DNA from: an uncultured Terrimonas sp.
GTDB taxonomy: Bacteria; Bacteroidota; Bacteroidia; Chitinophagales; Chitinophagaceae
Direction: 5' to 3'
NCBI GenBank assembly: GCA_946886925.1
Contig: CAMPJQ010000001.1
Coordinates: 1 to 24,071, forward strand
Length of the DNA: 24,071 bases
Below, piece by piece: positions 6,979-15,198 of this stretch; positions within the stretch are counted from its first letter, which is position 1; the number at the start of each line of letters is the position of its first letter. Both the position numbers and the translations under genes were made by a program. The notes under the pieces were generated by a model, which saw nothing but the letters and a program-made list of their open reading frames with translations, was not told the DNA's origin and searched no databases.

Positions 6979-7533
6979 ATGATTGACCTGCAGAAAATTG
7001 ACAAGAGCTGGACTTTATTCTTAGACCGCGACGGTGTGATCAATCATGAAACAGTAGGCTCATATATTACCCGCCGGGAAGATTTCATGTTTTATGAAGG
7101 GGTATTGGATGCGTTAAAGATTTTTGCGGAAAAGTTTGGAAGGATTTTTATTGTTACCAATCAACGGGGCGTGAGTAAAGGATTAATGACAGAGCAGGAT
7201 TTGAAAGACATTCATCTCATTATGCTGGGTTTAATTGAAGCGAATGGTGGCAGAATTGATAAAATTTATTATTGTACTGATATGGAAAGTGAGAGCCCGA
7301 ACAGGAAACCCAACCCGGGTATGGGTTTACAGGCTAAAAAGGAGTTTCCTGAAATTGATCTTAAGCGTTCCTTAATGGTTGGAAATACAATGAATGATAT
7401 GGTATTTGGTAAAAAACTAGGTTGTTATACCTTTTTTATAGCCTCTAATCGTCCTGCACCGGCTTTGCCGAATGAAACTACCGATGCCGTTTTTACCTCG
7501 TTGAAAGAGATATCTGAATTGATCGTACAATAA
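6979..7533 (+). CDS. gmhB: HAD-IIIA phosphatase, probable heptose-1,7-bisphosphate 7-phosphatase (GmhB)
   Basis: 184 aa from ATG 6979; a TTG two codons upstream (6973) could also serve. HAD motif I is LFLDRDGVIN with nucleophile D16 and D18, motif II IVTNQRGVSKG, and motif III Lys in RKPNPGMG. GmhB removes the 7-phosphate before nucleotidylation. Two deviations are visible: the zinc-loop Cys/His ligands usual in GmhB and HisB-N (CxH...CxC) are reduced to one Cys (YYCTDMESESPNRKPNPG), and motif IV reads VGNTMND where VGDxxxD is usual, so the first Asp is Asn. The position after hddC supports the role. Substrate specificity is not proven. Confidence 0.75.
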   Translation: MIDLQKIDKSWTLFLDRDGVINHETVGSYITRREDFMFYEGVLDALKIFAEKFGRIFIVTNQRGVSKGLMTEQDLKDIHLIMLGLIEANGGRIDKIYYCTDMESESPNRKPNPGMGLQAKKEFPEIDLKRSLMVGNTMNDMVFGKKLGCYTFFIASNRPAPALPNETTDAVFTSLKEISELIVQ

Positions 7534-7645
7534 AAATTATGAATGTTGTGTTCGTGGTCATATACCCCTGCTTCCCTTATGCTTTATGAAGTGCCAACCC
7601 ACCTGATCCTTTTGTTTATACAAGCTTTTTATTAGTAGTATTTCC

Positions 7646-7663
7646 TGCCAAACTGGCATTTTT
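7646..7663 (+). terminator. Weak candidate terminator after the heptose operon
   Basis: TGCCA (7646-7650) and TGGCA (7654-7658) form a 5-base stem with loop AAC, followed by TTTTT. The stem is short for a terminator, and the same bases overlap a possible sigma-54 promoter, so either reading may be right. Confidence 0.3.
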
Positions 7664-7669
7664 AATGCT
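7654..7669 (+). promoter_or_regulatory. Possible sigma-54 -24/-12 site upstream of miaB
   Basis: TGGCATTTTTAATGCT compares with the sigma-54 consensus TGGCAC-N5-TTGCA. The GG and GC are at the required 12-base distance; there is T for C at position 6 and A for T at position 12. Transcription would start near 7680, about 30 bases before miaB. The operon encodes a sigma-54 activator, which makes the match interesting, but one site seen by eye can be chance. Confidence 0.35.
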
Positions 7670-7677
7670 CCTTTGGT

Positions 7678-7685
7678 TATCTTTG
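7678..7685 (+). promoter_or_regulatory. -7 box for the miaB operon
   Basis: TATCTTTG is an exact match to TAnnTTTG, followed by CCC, and lies 25 bases before the miaB ATG. A clear TTTG -33 element is not seen upstream. Confidence 0.5.
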
Positions 7686-7710
7686 CCCTTTCAAAAGCTC
7701 AGAACATTAT

Positions 7711-9141
7711 ATGTTGGATGTATTGACACAAAAAGTGCACGATGAGGCGAGGCAGGGTGAGGCATACGCTCCTTTTATCAATGATCCTGCTCAATATCAA
7801 AAGAAATTTTATATAGAAAGCTATGGTTGCCAGATGAATTTTTCGGATAGCGAAATTGTTGCCTCCATTTTGCAGGATGCTGGCTTTGGTGCAACAAGAA
7901 ATTCTGAAGAAGCAGATTTGGTATTGCTTAATACCTGCTCTATCCGGGAAAAAGCAGAGCAAACCGTTCGTAAGCGGCTTACCGAATTTCGAAAAATAAA
8001 AGTAGCCAAACCTGGTTTACTGGTGGGCGTATTGGGTTGTATGGCCGAAAGATTGAAATCAAAACTTCTTGAAGAAGAGCACCTGGTTGATATGGTAGTT
8101 GGCCCCGATGCATACCGGAGCCTGCCTGAGTTAATAGAAGAGGCGGAAGGGGGCCAGAAAGCTGTAAACGTATTGCTTAGCCGTGAAGAAACATATGCAG
8201 ATATTTCGCCTGTACGGTTAAACAGCAACGGCGTATCAGGTTTTGTAAGTATCATGCGGGGCTGCAATAACATGTGTACCTTTTGTGTGGTGCCGTTTAC
8301 CCGTGGACGGGAAAGAAGCAGGAATGCATTTTCGATAGTAAAAGAGTGCAGGAATTTGTTTGACCGCGGATATAAAGAAGTTACATTACTGGGACAGAAT
8401 GTAGACAGTTACTATTTCACGCCTGAAATAACGGATAATGAAGGTGCGGATACGGTAACTTTTGCATCGCTGCTGGAAATGGTGGCCAAAATTTCCCCAT
8501 TGTTGCGTGTTCGTTTTTCTACTTCACATCCAAAGGATATCACAGATGATGTACTGTATGTTATGGCGAAATATGAAAATATTTGTAAATACATACATCT
8601 TCCTGTACAGAGTGGCTCAACCCGCATATTGCAAATGATGAACCGCACCTATACCCGGGAATGGTATATGGCTAAGATTGACCGTATTCGTGAAATTATG
8701 CCTGGTTGCGGTATCAGCAGCGATATAATAGCCGGTTTTTGTACGGAAACAGAAGAAGATCACCAGGATACTTTATCATTGATGGAGTATAGTGGATATG
8801 ACCTGAGTTATATGTTTTTTTATAGCGAGCGGCCGGGCACCCTGGCGCAAAGAAGATATAAAGATGATATTTCGGAAATGGTAAAAAAAAGAAGGTTGCA
8901 GGAAATTGTGGATTTACAAAACCGGTTATCCCGTGAAAGTAATGAAAAGGACCTGGGCAAAACTTTTGAGGTATTAATAGAAGGCAATAGTAAAAAAAGT
9001 GATCAGGACTGGATGGGCAGGACTTCACAAAACAAAGTGATCGTTTTTTCAAAAAGCAATACGCATTGTAACAAAGGTGATTACGTGAAAGTAAAGGTAA
9101 CAGATTGTACAAAAGCAACCTTGCTGGGAGAGGTAGTATAA
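7711..9141 (+). CDS. miaB: tRNA-i6A37 methylthiotransferase MiaB
   Basis: 476 aa. The N-terminal UPF0004 domain has [13 protein letters not shown] with Cys40, then Cys76 ([10 protein letters not shown]) and Cys110 (LGCMAERL), the ligands of the auxiliary 4Fe-4S cluster. The radical SAM motif CNNMCTFC gives Cys185, Cys189 and Cys192, followed by [14 protein letters not shown]-terminal TRAM domain lies at about 405-476. MiaB adds a methylthio group to N6-isopentenyladenosine 37 in tRNAs reading UNN codons. The [20 protein letters not shown] region separates it from RimO and MtaB. It is first in a run with the sigma-54 regulator 31 bases downstream. Confidence 0.96.
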   Translation: MLDVLTQKVHDEARQGEAYAPFINDPAQYQKKFYIESYGCQMNFSDSEIVASILQDAGFGATRNSEEADLVLLNTCSIREKAEQTVRKRLTEFRKIKVAKPGLLVGVLGCMAERLKSKLLEEEHLVDMVVGPDAYRSLPELIEEAEGGQKAVNVLLSREETYADISPVRLNSNGVSGFVSIMRGCNNMCTFCVVPFTRGRERSRNAFSIVKECRNLFDRGYKEVTLLGQNVDSYYFTPEITDNEGADTVTFASLLEMVAKISPLLRVRFSTSHPKDITDDVLYVMAKYENICKYIHLPVQSGSTRILQMMNRTYTREWYMAKIDRIREIMPGCGISSDIIAGFCTETEEDHQDTLSLMEYSGYDLSYMFFYSERPGTLAQRRYKDDISEMVKKRRLQEIVDLQNRLSRESNEKDLGKTFEVLIEGNSKKSDQDWMGRTSQNKVIVFSKSNTHCNKGDYVKVKVTDCTKATLLGEVV

Positions 9142-9172
9142 AGATTGCCAACGTATTAACAGCGCATACAAA

Positions 9173-10420
9173 ATGGACATACAATCAATAAAAAACAGGT
9201 TTGGGATAATAGGCAATTCGCCTGCATTGAGTTATGCCCTGCAAGTGGCGGCGCAGGTTGCCAATACTGACCTGACAGTGCTCATTTATGGTGAAAGCGG
9301 GGTGGGAAAAGAGGTGTTTTCGCAAATCATTCATGCGCTGTCTTCCAGGAAACACAATCCTTTTATTGCAGTAAACTGCGGCGCAATTCCGGAGGGTACT
9401 ATTGATTCGGAATTGTTTGGACATGAAAAAGGGTCGTTTACAGGAGCTGTAGACAGCCGTAAAGGATATTTTGAAACCGTAAACGGCGGAACGATATTTT
9501 TGGATGAAATAGGAGAGATGCCGTTGGGCACCCAGGCCCGCCTGCTGCGTGTTTTAGAGGCTGGAGAATATATTCGCGTAGGGTCATCTAAAGTACAAAA
9601 AACAGATGTTAGGGTTATTGCGGCTACCAATAAAGATTTGCTTGAATATACGCACAAGGGAAGGTTCAGACAGGACCTTTACTACCGTTTAAACACCGTT
9701 CCTATACGCGTGCCGGCATTGAAAGACCGGCAGGAAGACATTATTCTTTTGTTCAGGAAATTTGCTGCTGATTTTGCAGAGCGGTACAAAACACCTTCGG
9801 TGCAATTAGATGATGAAGCAAAAGAACAGTTAATTCATTATCCCTGGCCGGGTAATGTAAGGGAATTGAAGAACATTGCAGAACAAATATCTGTGCTGAG
9901 TGAGGATAAATCGGTAACGTCAAGACAATTAAGACAGTTTTTACCAGAACACAATACCAACAGGATGCCCGTGTTGGCCGGAAGCAATGGAAGCGTATCG
10001 CATGCAGAGTTCGCCAATGAAAGAGAAATATTGTATAAGCTTTTCTTTGACATGAAAAAAGATGTTACCGAGTTGAAAAAGATGTTTGTTGACATCCTGC
10101 AAAACCCCCAGCGAGCCGGAGCTGTGGCCGCTTATACCAAGGAGTCCTTACTCGGCGATTACCAGCCGGCTGAAAGGGAAAAGAGTTCATCAGCACCACC
10201 TGCATTGGTTCAGCCTTCGCAGCCGGTGCTGATTAACAATAATGATATTTATGATCATGAAGAAGTAGAGGAGTCGCTCAATATTATGGATAAAGAAAAA
10301 GAACTGATTGTTAAAGCGCTTAAAAAGCACAGGGGCAAACGAAAAGATGCCTCATCAGACCTGGGGATCAGCGAAAGAACTTTATACCGAAAGCTGAAAG
10401 AATACGACATTAATGAATAA
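9173..10420 (+). CDS. Sigma-54-dependent enhancer-binding transcription activator
   Basis: 415 aa. It begins almost directly with the AAA+ domain: Walker A YGESGVGKE (39-47), the sigma-54 contact loop GSFTGA (87-92; GAFTGA in most members), Walker B GGTIFLDEIGEMP (105-117), arginine-finger region FRQDLYYRLN (165-174) and YPWPGNVREL (223-232). A linker of about 110 residues leads to a Fis-type helix-turn-helix at about 385-415 (DASSDLGISERTLYRKLKEY). There is no receiver, GAF or PAS domain, so control must come from levels, a partner or the linker. It overlaps lptE by 8 bases (ATGAATAA), which implies one transcript. Target genes are not known; a possible site lies before miaB. Confidence 0.94.
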   Translation: MDIQSIKNRFGIIGNSPALSYALQVAAQVANTDLTVLIYGESGVGKEVFSQIIHALSSRKHNPFIAVNCGAIPEGTIDSELFGHEKGSFTGAVDSRKGYFETVNGGTIFLDEIGEMPLGTQARLLRVLEAGEYIRVGSSKVQKTDVRVIAATNKDLLEYTHKGRFRQDLYYRLNTVPIRVPALKDRQEDIILLFRKFAADFAERYKTPSVQLDDEAKEQLIHYPWPGNVRELKNIAEQISVLSEDKSVTSRQLRQFLPEHNTNRMPVLAGSNGSVSHAEFANEREILYKLFFDMKKDVTELKKMFVDILQNPQRAGAVAAYTKESLLGDYQPAEREKSSSAPPALVQPSQPVLINNNDIYDHEEVEESLNIMDKEKELIVKALKKHRGKRKDASSDLGISERTLYRKLKEYDINE

Positions 10421-10925
10421 AGCGATGCTGAAAAGAAGTTTTTTCCTGGTAGTTGCCATAGTATCGGTTCAGGCTACCTGCAATTATACTTTTAAGGATG
10501 TAAGTATACCCCCGGAAGTTAAAACCGTAAGTGTACAATATATTGAAAACAGGGCAAGGTATATCAACCCGCAACTGAGCCCGCAGTTAACGGACAGGCT
10601 GCGTCAGAAAATAACCGGGCAAACCCGTTTAACCATCATCAATGGCGATGATGCTCATTATGATATTGGGGGCTACATAACAGATTTTTCCGTAAATACT
10701 TCAGGTATTTCGGGAAACCAGGCATCCAGCAACAACCTGAATGTAACGGTACATATTATATTCAAAAACCGGCTGGACGAAAAGAAGGATTTTGAGACTG
10801 ATATCACCAGGAATTTTCCTTTTTCTGCAAGTATTAGTTTTACTGACGCACAGAACCGGCTGATGGATGATATATTGAAAAATGTGTCGGATGATATTTT
10901 TAATAAAGTATTTTCAAACTGGTAA
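10413..10925 (+). CDS. lptE: LptE-family outer-membrane LPS assembly protein
   Basis: 170 aa. After a hydrophobic leader (FFLVVAIVSVQATC) the mature part starts NYTFKDVSIPPEVKTVSV, then NRARYINPQLSPQLTDRLRQ and a Gly-containing strand YDIGGYITDFSV, typical of the LptE/RlpB-like fold in Bacteroidota. LptE plugs the LptD barrel and helps place LPS in the outer leaflet. The lipobox is poor: the Cys is preceded by Q-A-T rather than L-[AS]-[GA], so lipid attachment is uncertain. The start at 10413 overlaps the previous stop; ATG 10425 is an alternative start. Confidence 0.8.
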   Translation: MNKAMLKRSFFLVVAIVSVQATCNYTFKDVSIPPEVKTVSVQYIENRARYINPQLSPQLTDRLRQKITGQTRLTIINGDDAHYDIGGYITDFSVNTSGISGNQASSNNLNVTVHIIFKNRLDEKKDFETDITRNFPFSASISFTDAQNRLMDDILKNVSDDIFNKVFSNW

Positions 10926-10939
10926 AGGATAGTATCTTC

Positions 10940-12634
10940 ATGCTGATGAACCCTGATATGGATAATTTCATGCAAAAATTTTTCCAGGCAAACAGGCTGG
11001 AAGAAGCAGATGTAATGAACATTGAACAACTGGTCCGGCAATATCCTTTTTATGCGCCGCTTCAATACATTCTGGCTAAAAAATACAGGCAGGTTGACAA
11101 TACCCAATATAAGCATCAGATTACCAAAACAGCTATTTTTTTCAGTAATCCGCACTGGCTGAATGATTTACTATTGTCTGACGGAATCGCATCCTCTGAA
11201 GATAGTTTTGCAAGTGCCGGAGTAAATGCTGCAACTGAACCAGGTCTTGATATTTTGCCCGAACAGAATGATATTACCCAACCGGAAGATAATACTGAAC
11301 AAATAATTGACGAATCGCCAGGCATTGAATATCATGAGGCTACTGATGAAAATGGAGTGCCGGATGACCCTGAGGTTGCTCAGCCCATAACTGAAGCTGA
11401 AGAGGAGCGATTTTTAGCAGAACAGGAACCAGTATCTGAAGAACCAGTTCAGGATTTGCCGACGCAAACTGATATTGCACTTCATGGAGAGGATTCCGAT
11501 CAAAAAATTGAACAAAGACTAAATATTGAACCGCAGGAGCTTAGTGATGAAAATGGGGCCCTGCATGATATAGAGCTTGCTCAACCTATACCTGAGGATG
11601 AAAAAGACCATTTTTTGGCAGAACAGAATGAATCAGTTTCCCAGGAGCATATTTCTTCTTTCAACGAAGAACCTGTTACGGGTTCTTCGCAGGCAGAAAA
11701 TAATATGGAAATGCTTCCGGACCTTACTGAACTAAAAAATACAGGGGAACCAAATCCGGAGGAGGAAGTGCCTGCAACAGACGTAAACTTCCAGGGAAGT
11801 TCAGAAACGATATCATCAGAGCCTATTGTATCTGATACAGCAGAACCACTTTTTTCACCCGCCCAACCGGAATTTCCGGCCCAGGAAATAATTCCTGCCG
11901 AACTGCAGGAGGATATTTCACAGGAGATAATAGAATCTTTTCCTGAAGCTGTGCCCGAGGATGAGGAGGCAACAGAAAAGCACGCGGAATTTTTGGAACC
12001 CGGGTCAGGTTTACCGGAACAATACGAAAAGGGAAATGATATAGCTGTTGTTGATGCCTCTGTGGAAGAAACTGCATCAGGGTCAAACTCCATGGATTTG
12101 GAACAGGCAGAAGAAAAAGATAGTTCTGTAAGTGGGCCGGATATGGATGGCGGTAAGAGCAATACAGTACTTGAAAAAACCGAAGTAGAGCGGCCGGCAG
12201 GAAATTTATCCGTGAAGTTCATTAAGCTTGTTCCTTCCCCACCGCCAGATTCAGGGAGTTTGCCACTTGTACCAATAGAGCCCTTATATGCTGTTGATTA
12301 TTTTGCCTCCCAGGGAATAAAGCTTAAGGAGGAAGATGGGAAGGATAAGCTGAGCCAAAAGCTGCGCAGTTTTACCGAGTGGCTTAAAACGATGAAGCGG
12401 ATTCATCCGGAGAAACTGGAACAGGAAATGGATCCCCAAACCTCTACTGTTATACAACATATTGCCGAGCACTCCAATGAGCTTGAAGATGTGGTAACAG
12501 AGGCCATGGCTGAAGTGTATGCCAGGCAGGGACTTAGAAACAAAGCAGCAGAAGTATATCAGAAATTAAGTTTGCTTAATCCCAATAAAAGAGCTTATTT
12601 TGCAGCCAGAATTTCCAAATTAAACGAAACCTGA
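10940..12634 (+). CDS. Acidic protein with conserved ends and tandem-duplicated linker
   Basis: 564 aa; no named family recognised. The N-terminus (about 8-80) is helical, with QLVRQYPFYAPLQYILAKKY (30-49). The C-terminus (about 470-562) has SQKLRSFTEWLKTMKRIHP and a TPR-like helix pair EAMAEVYARQGLRNKAAEVY (521-540). Between them about 340 residues are very rich in Glu, Asp, Pro, Ser and Gln and look disordered. Inside the linker residues 106-168 and 173-236 are a diverged duplication sharing DENG, AQPI and FLAEQ. No signal peptide or membrane helix is seen, so it is probably cytoplasmic. The start could be the ATG at 10940, 10949 or 10964. The stop is 1 base before secG, so translational coupling is likely, and the LptE/SecG setting hints at an envelope role. 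Confidence 0.75.
   Translation: MLMNPDMDNFMQKFFQANRLEEADVMNIEQLVRQYPFYAPLQYILAKKYRQVDNTQYKHQITKTAIFFSNPHWLNDLLLSDGIASSEDSFASAGVNAATEPGLDILPEQNDITQPEDNTEQIIDESPGIEYHEATDENGVPDDPEVAQPITEAEEERFLAEQEPVSEEPVQDLPTQTDIALHGEDSDQKIEQRLNIEPQELSDENGALHDIELAQPIPEDEKDHFLAEQNESVSQEHISSFNEEPVTGSSQAENNMEMLPDLTELKNTGEPNPEEEVPATDVNFQGSSETISSEPIVSDTAEPLFSPAQPEFPAQEIIPAELQEDISQEIIESFPEAVPEDEEATEKHAEFLEPGSGLPEQYEKGNDIAVVDASVEETASGSNSMDLEQAEEKDSSVSGPDMDGGKSNTVLEKTEVERPAGNLSVKFIKLVPSPPPDSGSLPLVPIEPLYAVDYFASQGIKLKEEDGKDKLSQKLRSFTEWLKTMKRIHPEKLEQEMDPQTSTVIQHIAEHSNELEDVVTEAMAEVYARQGLRNKAAEVYQKLSLLNPNKRAYFAARISKLNET
11255..11647 (+). repeat. Diverged in-frame tandem duplication (about 201-base period)
   Basis: The two copies start near 11255 and 11456. 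They encode LPEQNDI ... DENGVPDDPEVAQPI ... RFLAEQ and LPTQTDI ... DENGALHDIELAQPI ... HFLAEQ, so the protein repeat is about 67 residues. The DNA copies have diverged clearly, so the duplication is not recent. Confidence 0.7.
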
Positions 12635-12635
12635 T

Positions 12636-12986
12636 ATGGCGCTTTTGTTTTTGATTTTGATTATTATATGCAGTGTGGTAATAAGTCTTATTATTTTAGT
12701 TCAAAACCCAAAGGGTGGCGGACTTTCAGGGAGTATTGCGGGTTTTAGCAACCAGTTTATGGGTGTTAAGCAAACAACGGATGTACTGGAAAAGGGTACC
12801 TGGATTTTTGCAGCGATAATTGGGGGTTTATGTTTATTTTCTACTTTGTTTATGAATTCCGGGGATAGCGGTAACCAGTTTATTAAAGGGATTAACACGA
12901 ACCAGCAACAGCAGCAATCGTTGCCAATTGCCCCCCAGCCTCAACAGGCAACACCGCAGCAAACTCCTGTACAGCCTCAACCATAA
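12636..12986 (+). CDS. secG: Preprotein translocase subunit SecG
   Basis: 116 aa. Membrane helices lie at about 2-22 and 55-73 with the family loop LVQNPKGGGLSG (21-32) and FMGVKQTTDVLEKGTW between them, as in SecG. SecG binds SecYE and speeds SecA-driven export. The C-terminal 30 residues are Gln/Pro-rich (NQQQQQ, PQPQQATPQQ) and are an unstructured extension not needed for the call. It is the last gene of the miaB run and is followed by a good terminator. Confidence 0.95.
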   Translation: MALLFLILIIICSVVISLIILVQNPKGGGLSGSIAGFSNQFMGVKQTTDVLEKGTWIFAAIIGGLCLFSTLFMNSGDSGNQFIKGINTNQQQQQSLPIAPQPQQATPQQTPVQPQP

Positions 12987-13009
12987 GTCAATATTTAACT
13001 AATTTTATT

Positions 13010-13040
13010 AACCCTGTTGTTTACGGCAGGGTTTTTTGTT
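13010..13040 (+). terminator. Rho-independent terminator after secG
   Basis: AACCCTG (13010-13016) pairs with CAGGGTT (13027-13033) around a 10-base loop, and the T-run continues to 13037. It ends the miaB-secG transcript 24 bases after the secG stop. Confidence 0.85.
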
Positions 13041-13080
13041 TATATTCAGCCCGTTTATTAAATAAATAACCCAGGAAGTT

Positions 13081-14103
13081 ATGTTCAAAAGACTGGTATT
13101 GCCTTTTTTGGTTTTTATTCTTATTATAATCATTTTTCTGGCCTGGAAAATCATGGGTCCGGGCACTGCTTTCAAAGGAGAAAAATATTATCTCTATATC
13201 GGAACAGGAAGTAATTTTGAAAATGTAATGCAAACGCTTAAGCAAGACAGCGTTATTAAGAATCCCGACATTTTTATATTTATTGCCGAAAGAACGAATC
13301 TCCCGGGGAAAATTAAGGCAGGCAGGTATGAAATAAAAAGAGGAGCAGGTATAATGGGCATCGTGCAAACACTTCGCAATGGAAAACAGACTCCTGTAAA
13401 TCTTGTTATTACCAAGCTTAGAACCAAGGAGGATTTTGCCCGATTCGCCGGGAGGCAACTGGAATGTGATTCAGCCGCTGTAATAAGCTATCTGAATAAT
13501 ATGGATTCGCTGCAGAGCAAAGGGTTAGATACGAGCAATGTAATGACTGCCATCATACCTAATACCTATACTTTTTTTTGGAATACCACAGCGGCCAAGC
13601 TGTTTAACAGGCTTCACAGCGAAGAAAAAAAATTCTGGAAAGAGGAAAGGCTGCAAAAAGCCCGAACGCTTGGGCTTACACCGCAGCAGGTATATATTCT
13701 TGCATCTGTGATTGAAGAAGAAACCAATAAATATGATGAGATGCCTTTGATGGCAAGCGTGTATATCAATCGCTTGAATAAAGGAATGCCACTTGGGGCA
13801 GACCCTACTGTGAAATTTGCAACACGAAATTTTGCCGCCAAAAGAGTAACCTTAAAAATGATCAGCCAAAGTGCAGGATCTCCTTATAATACTTACAGAA
13901 ATGCGGGCTTACCTCCAGGGCCTATATGTACCCCTTCTATAAAAACAATTGATGCCACGCTTAATGCATCAACTACAAACTATCTGTATTTCTGCGCAAA
14001 ACCCGACTTTTCGGGCTATCATGCTTTTGCAGTAACGCATGCAGAACATTTTAAAAATGCAAGAGCATACCAAAAAGCGTTAGACCGCTTAAAAATAAAA
14101 TAA
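13081..14103 (+). CDS. mltG: Endolytic murein transglycosylase MltG
   Basis: 340 aa. An N-terminal membrane helix (about 4-23) anchors a periplasmic YceG/MltG domain. The LysM-like part includes NLPGKIKAGRYEIKRG. The catalytic region is ILASVIEEETNKYDEMPLMA with E212 in the position of the E. coli active-site Glu, then VYINRLNKGMPLGADPTVKF and the conserved PYNTYRNAGLPPGPICTPS. MltG cuts nascent glycan strands near the membrane and influences chain length. No strong promoter is seen in the 40 bases after the secG terminator. The next gene starts 14 bases after the stop. Confidence 0.95.
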   Translation: MFKRLVLPFLVFILIIIIFLAWKIMGPGTAFKGEKYYLYIGTGSNFENVMQTLKQDSVIKNPDIFIFIAERTNLPGKIKAGRYEIKRGAGIMGIVQTLRNGKQTPVNLVITKLRTKEDFARFAGRQLECDSAAVISYLNNMDSLQSKGLDTSNVMTAIIPNTYTFFWNTTAAKLFNRLHSEEKKFWKEERLQKARTLGLTPQQVYILASVIEEETNKYDEMPLMASVYINRLNKGMPLGADPTVKFATRNFAAKRVTLKMISQSAGSPYNTYRNAGLPPGPICTPSIKTIDATLNASTTNYLYFCAKPDFSGYHAFAVTHAEHFKNARAYQKALDRLKIK

Positions 14104-14117
14104 GTATTTTAGATGAC

Positions 14118-15080
14118 ATGACGAAGCTTGAACGCATTATTATAACGTCGCGGCCTGTTGACTTTGTAATAACCAGGTCAAAACGGCTGATTTTACCGGG
14201 TTTCCATGGTTTACCGCTGTATGATGTAGTATTGTTTTTGCTGACGCAAATAAAAAAAGAAGGATTAAATATCAGGGCGGCAGCCATATCTTTTAATTTG
14301 TTAATGGCTATTCCACCCTTTCTTATTTTTTTATTTACCCTGGTACCTTACCTTCCCGGGCAGCAGGATTTTGTAAGAGAGTTGCTGCGGTTAATAAGAG
14401 ACCTTACCCCTAACCGGGATACGTATATATGGGTGAGAGATTTTATTGTTGATTTTACAAAACCACGTAGCGGATTATTATCCATTGGATTTATTACGGC
14501 GGGCTTTTTTGCTTCCAATGCTATGCTGGGTATAATGAATTCATTTAACCGCTCTTTGCATGTGATGTACAGGCAAAAAAGGAACTTTCTGCAAAGCAGG
14601 GGGGCTGCGTTAAAACTCACTTTTTTTATTGCCATGATATTTATGGCATCCATCCTGTTGCTGATTACACAGGGCAGTATATTAAGAAGCGTTTTGCGTT
14701 GGATGAGTATAGAAAATGACACCATTCGCTGGTGGATTGGTTCGTTGCGCTGGATTGTAATTATAGCATTGATTTACTATGCTATCGGACTGATATATCG
14801 TTTTGCGCCGGCAATACAAAGAAAGTGGAATATCAATTCGCCCGGAACGATCTTTGCCACTTTTTTAATTATACTTCTTACTATACTATTCAGCTATTGG
14901 GTTAACAATTTTGGTACTTATAATAAAGTATATGGTTCAATAGGCACTGTAATCATACTCATGTCCTCCTTCTTTTTTAACTCGCTGATCCTCTTAATTG
15001 GCTTTGAATTGAATGTGAGCATAAATCACCTGAAAATGGAGGCCGAAATAAGACAGGTTAAAGAAGATAAGGAGCAGTAG
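14118..15080 (+). CDS. YihY/BrkB-family inner-membrane protein
   Basis: 320 aa with about six membrane helices and the family marks of YihY/virulence factor BrkB: AAAISFNLLMAIPPFLIFLF in the first helix region, a mid-protein FNRSLHVMYRQKRNFLQSRG, an RFAP motif (YRFAPAIQRKWN) and a final helix with ILMSSFFFNSLILLIGFELN. The family was once called ribonuclease BN, which is not correct for these proteins; their function is unsettled. The 14-base gap after mltG suggests co-transcription. The charged tail (EAEIRQVKEDKEQ) is cytoplasmic by prediction. Confidence 0.9.
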   Translation: MTKLERIIITSRPVDFVITRSKRLILPGFHGLPLYDVVLFLLTQIKKEGLNIRAAAISFNLLMAIPPFLIFLFTLVPYLPGQQDFVRELLRLIRDLTPNRDTYIWVRDFIVDFTKPRSGLLSIGFITAGFFASNAMLGIMNSFNRSLHVMYRQKRNFLQSRGAALKLTFFIAMIFMASILLLITQGSILRSVLRWMSIENDTIRWWIGSLRWIVIIALIYYAIGLIYRFAPAIQRKWNINSPGTIFATFLIILLTILFSYWVNNFGTYNKVYGSIGTVIILMSSFFFNSLILLIGFELNVSINHLKMEAEIRQVKEDKEQ

Positions 15081-15198
15081 GCCGCAATCATTTCCGGCTT
15101 ATACAGGCATTGTAATGATGGAAAATCAAAGTGATTGTTTAAATTGCTTAATACCAATACATAAAAACCATCAATTCATAACCGATAAAATCAACTTA

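Noticed and set aside
11581..12222. 213-codon minus-strand open frame opposite the acidic protein
   Set aside because: Ser-rich composition is what the reverse strand of Glu/Asp/Pro-rich codons gives. The plus-strand gene is supported by context and conserved ends.
15115..15198. 28-codon N-terminal extension of rpe
   Set aside because: The family start APSLLACNF follows ATG 15199 directly, and the extension does not look like protein.
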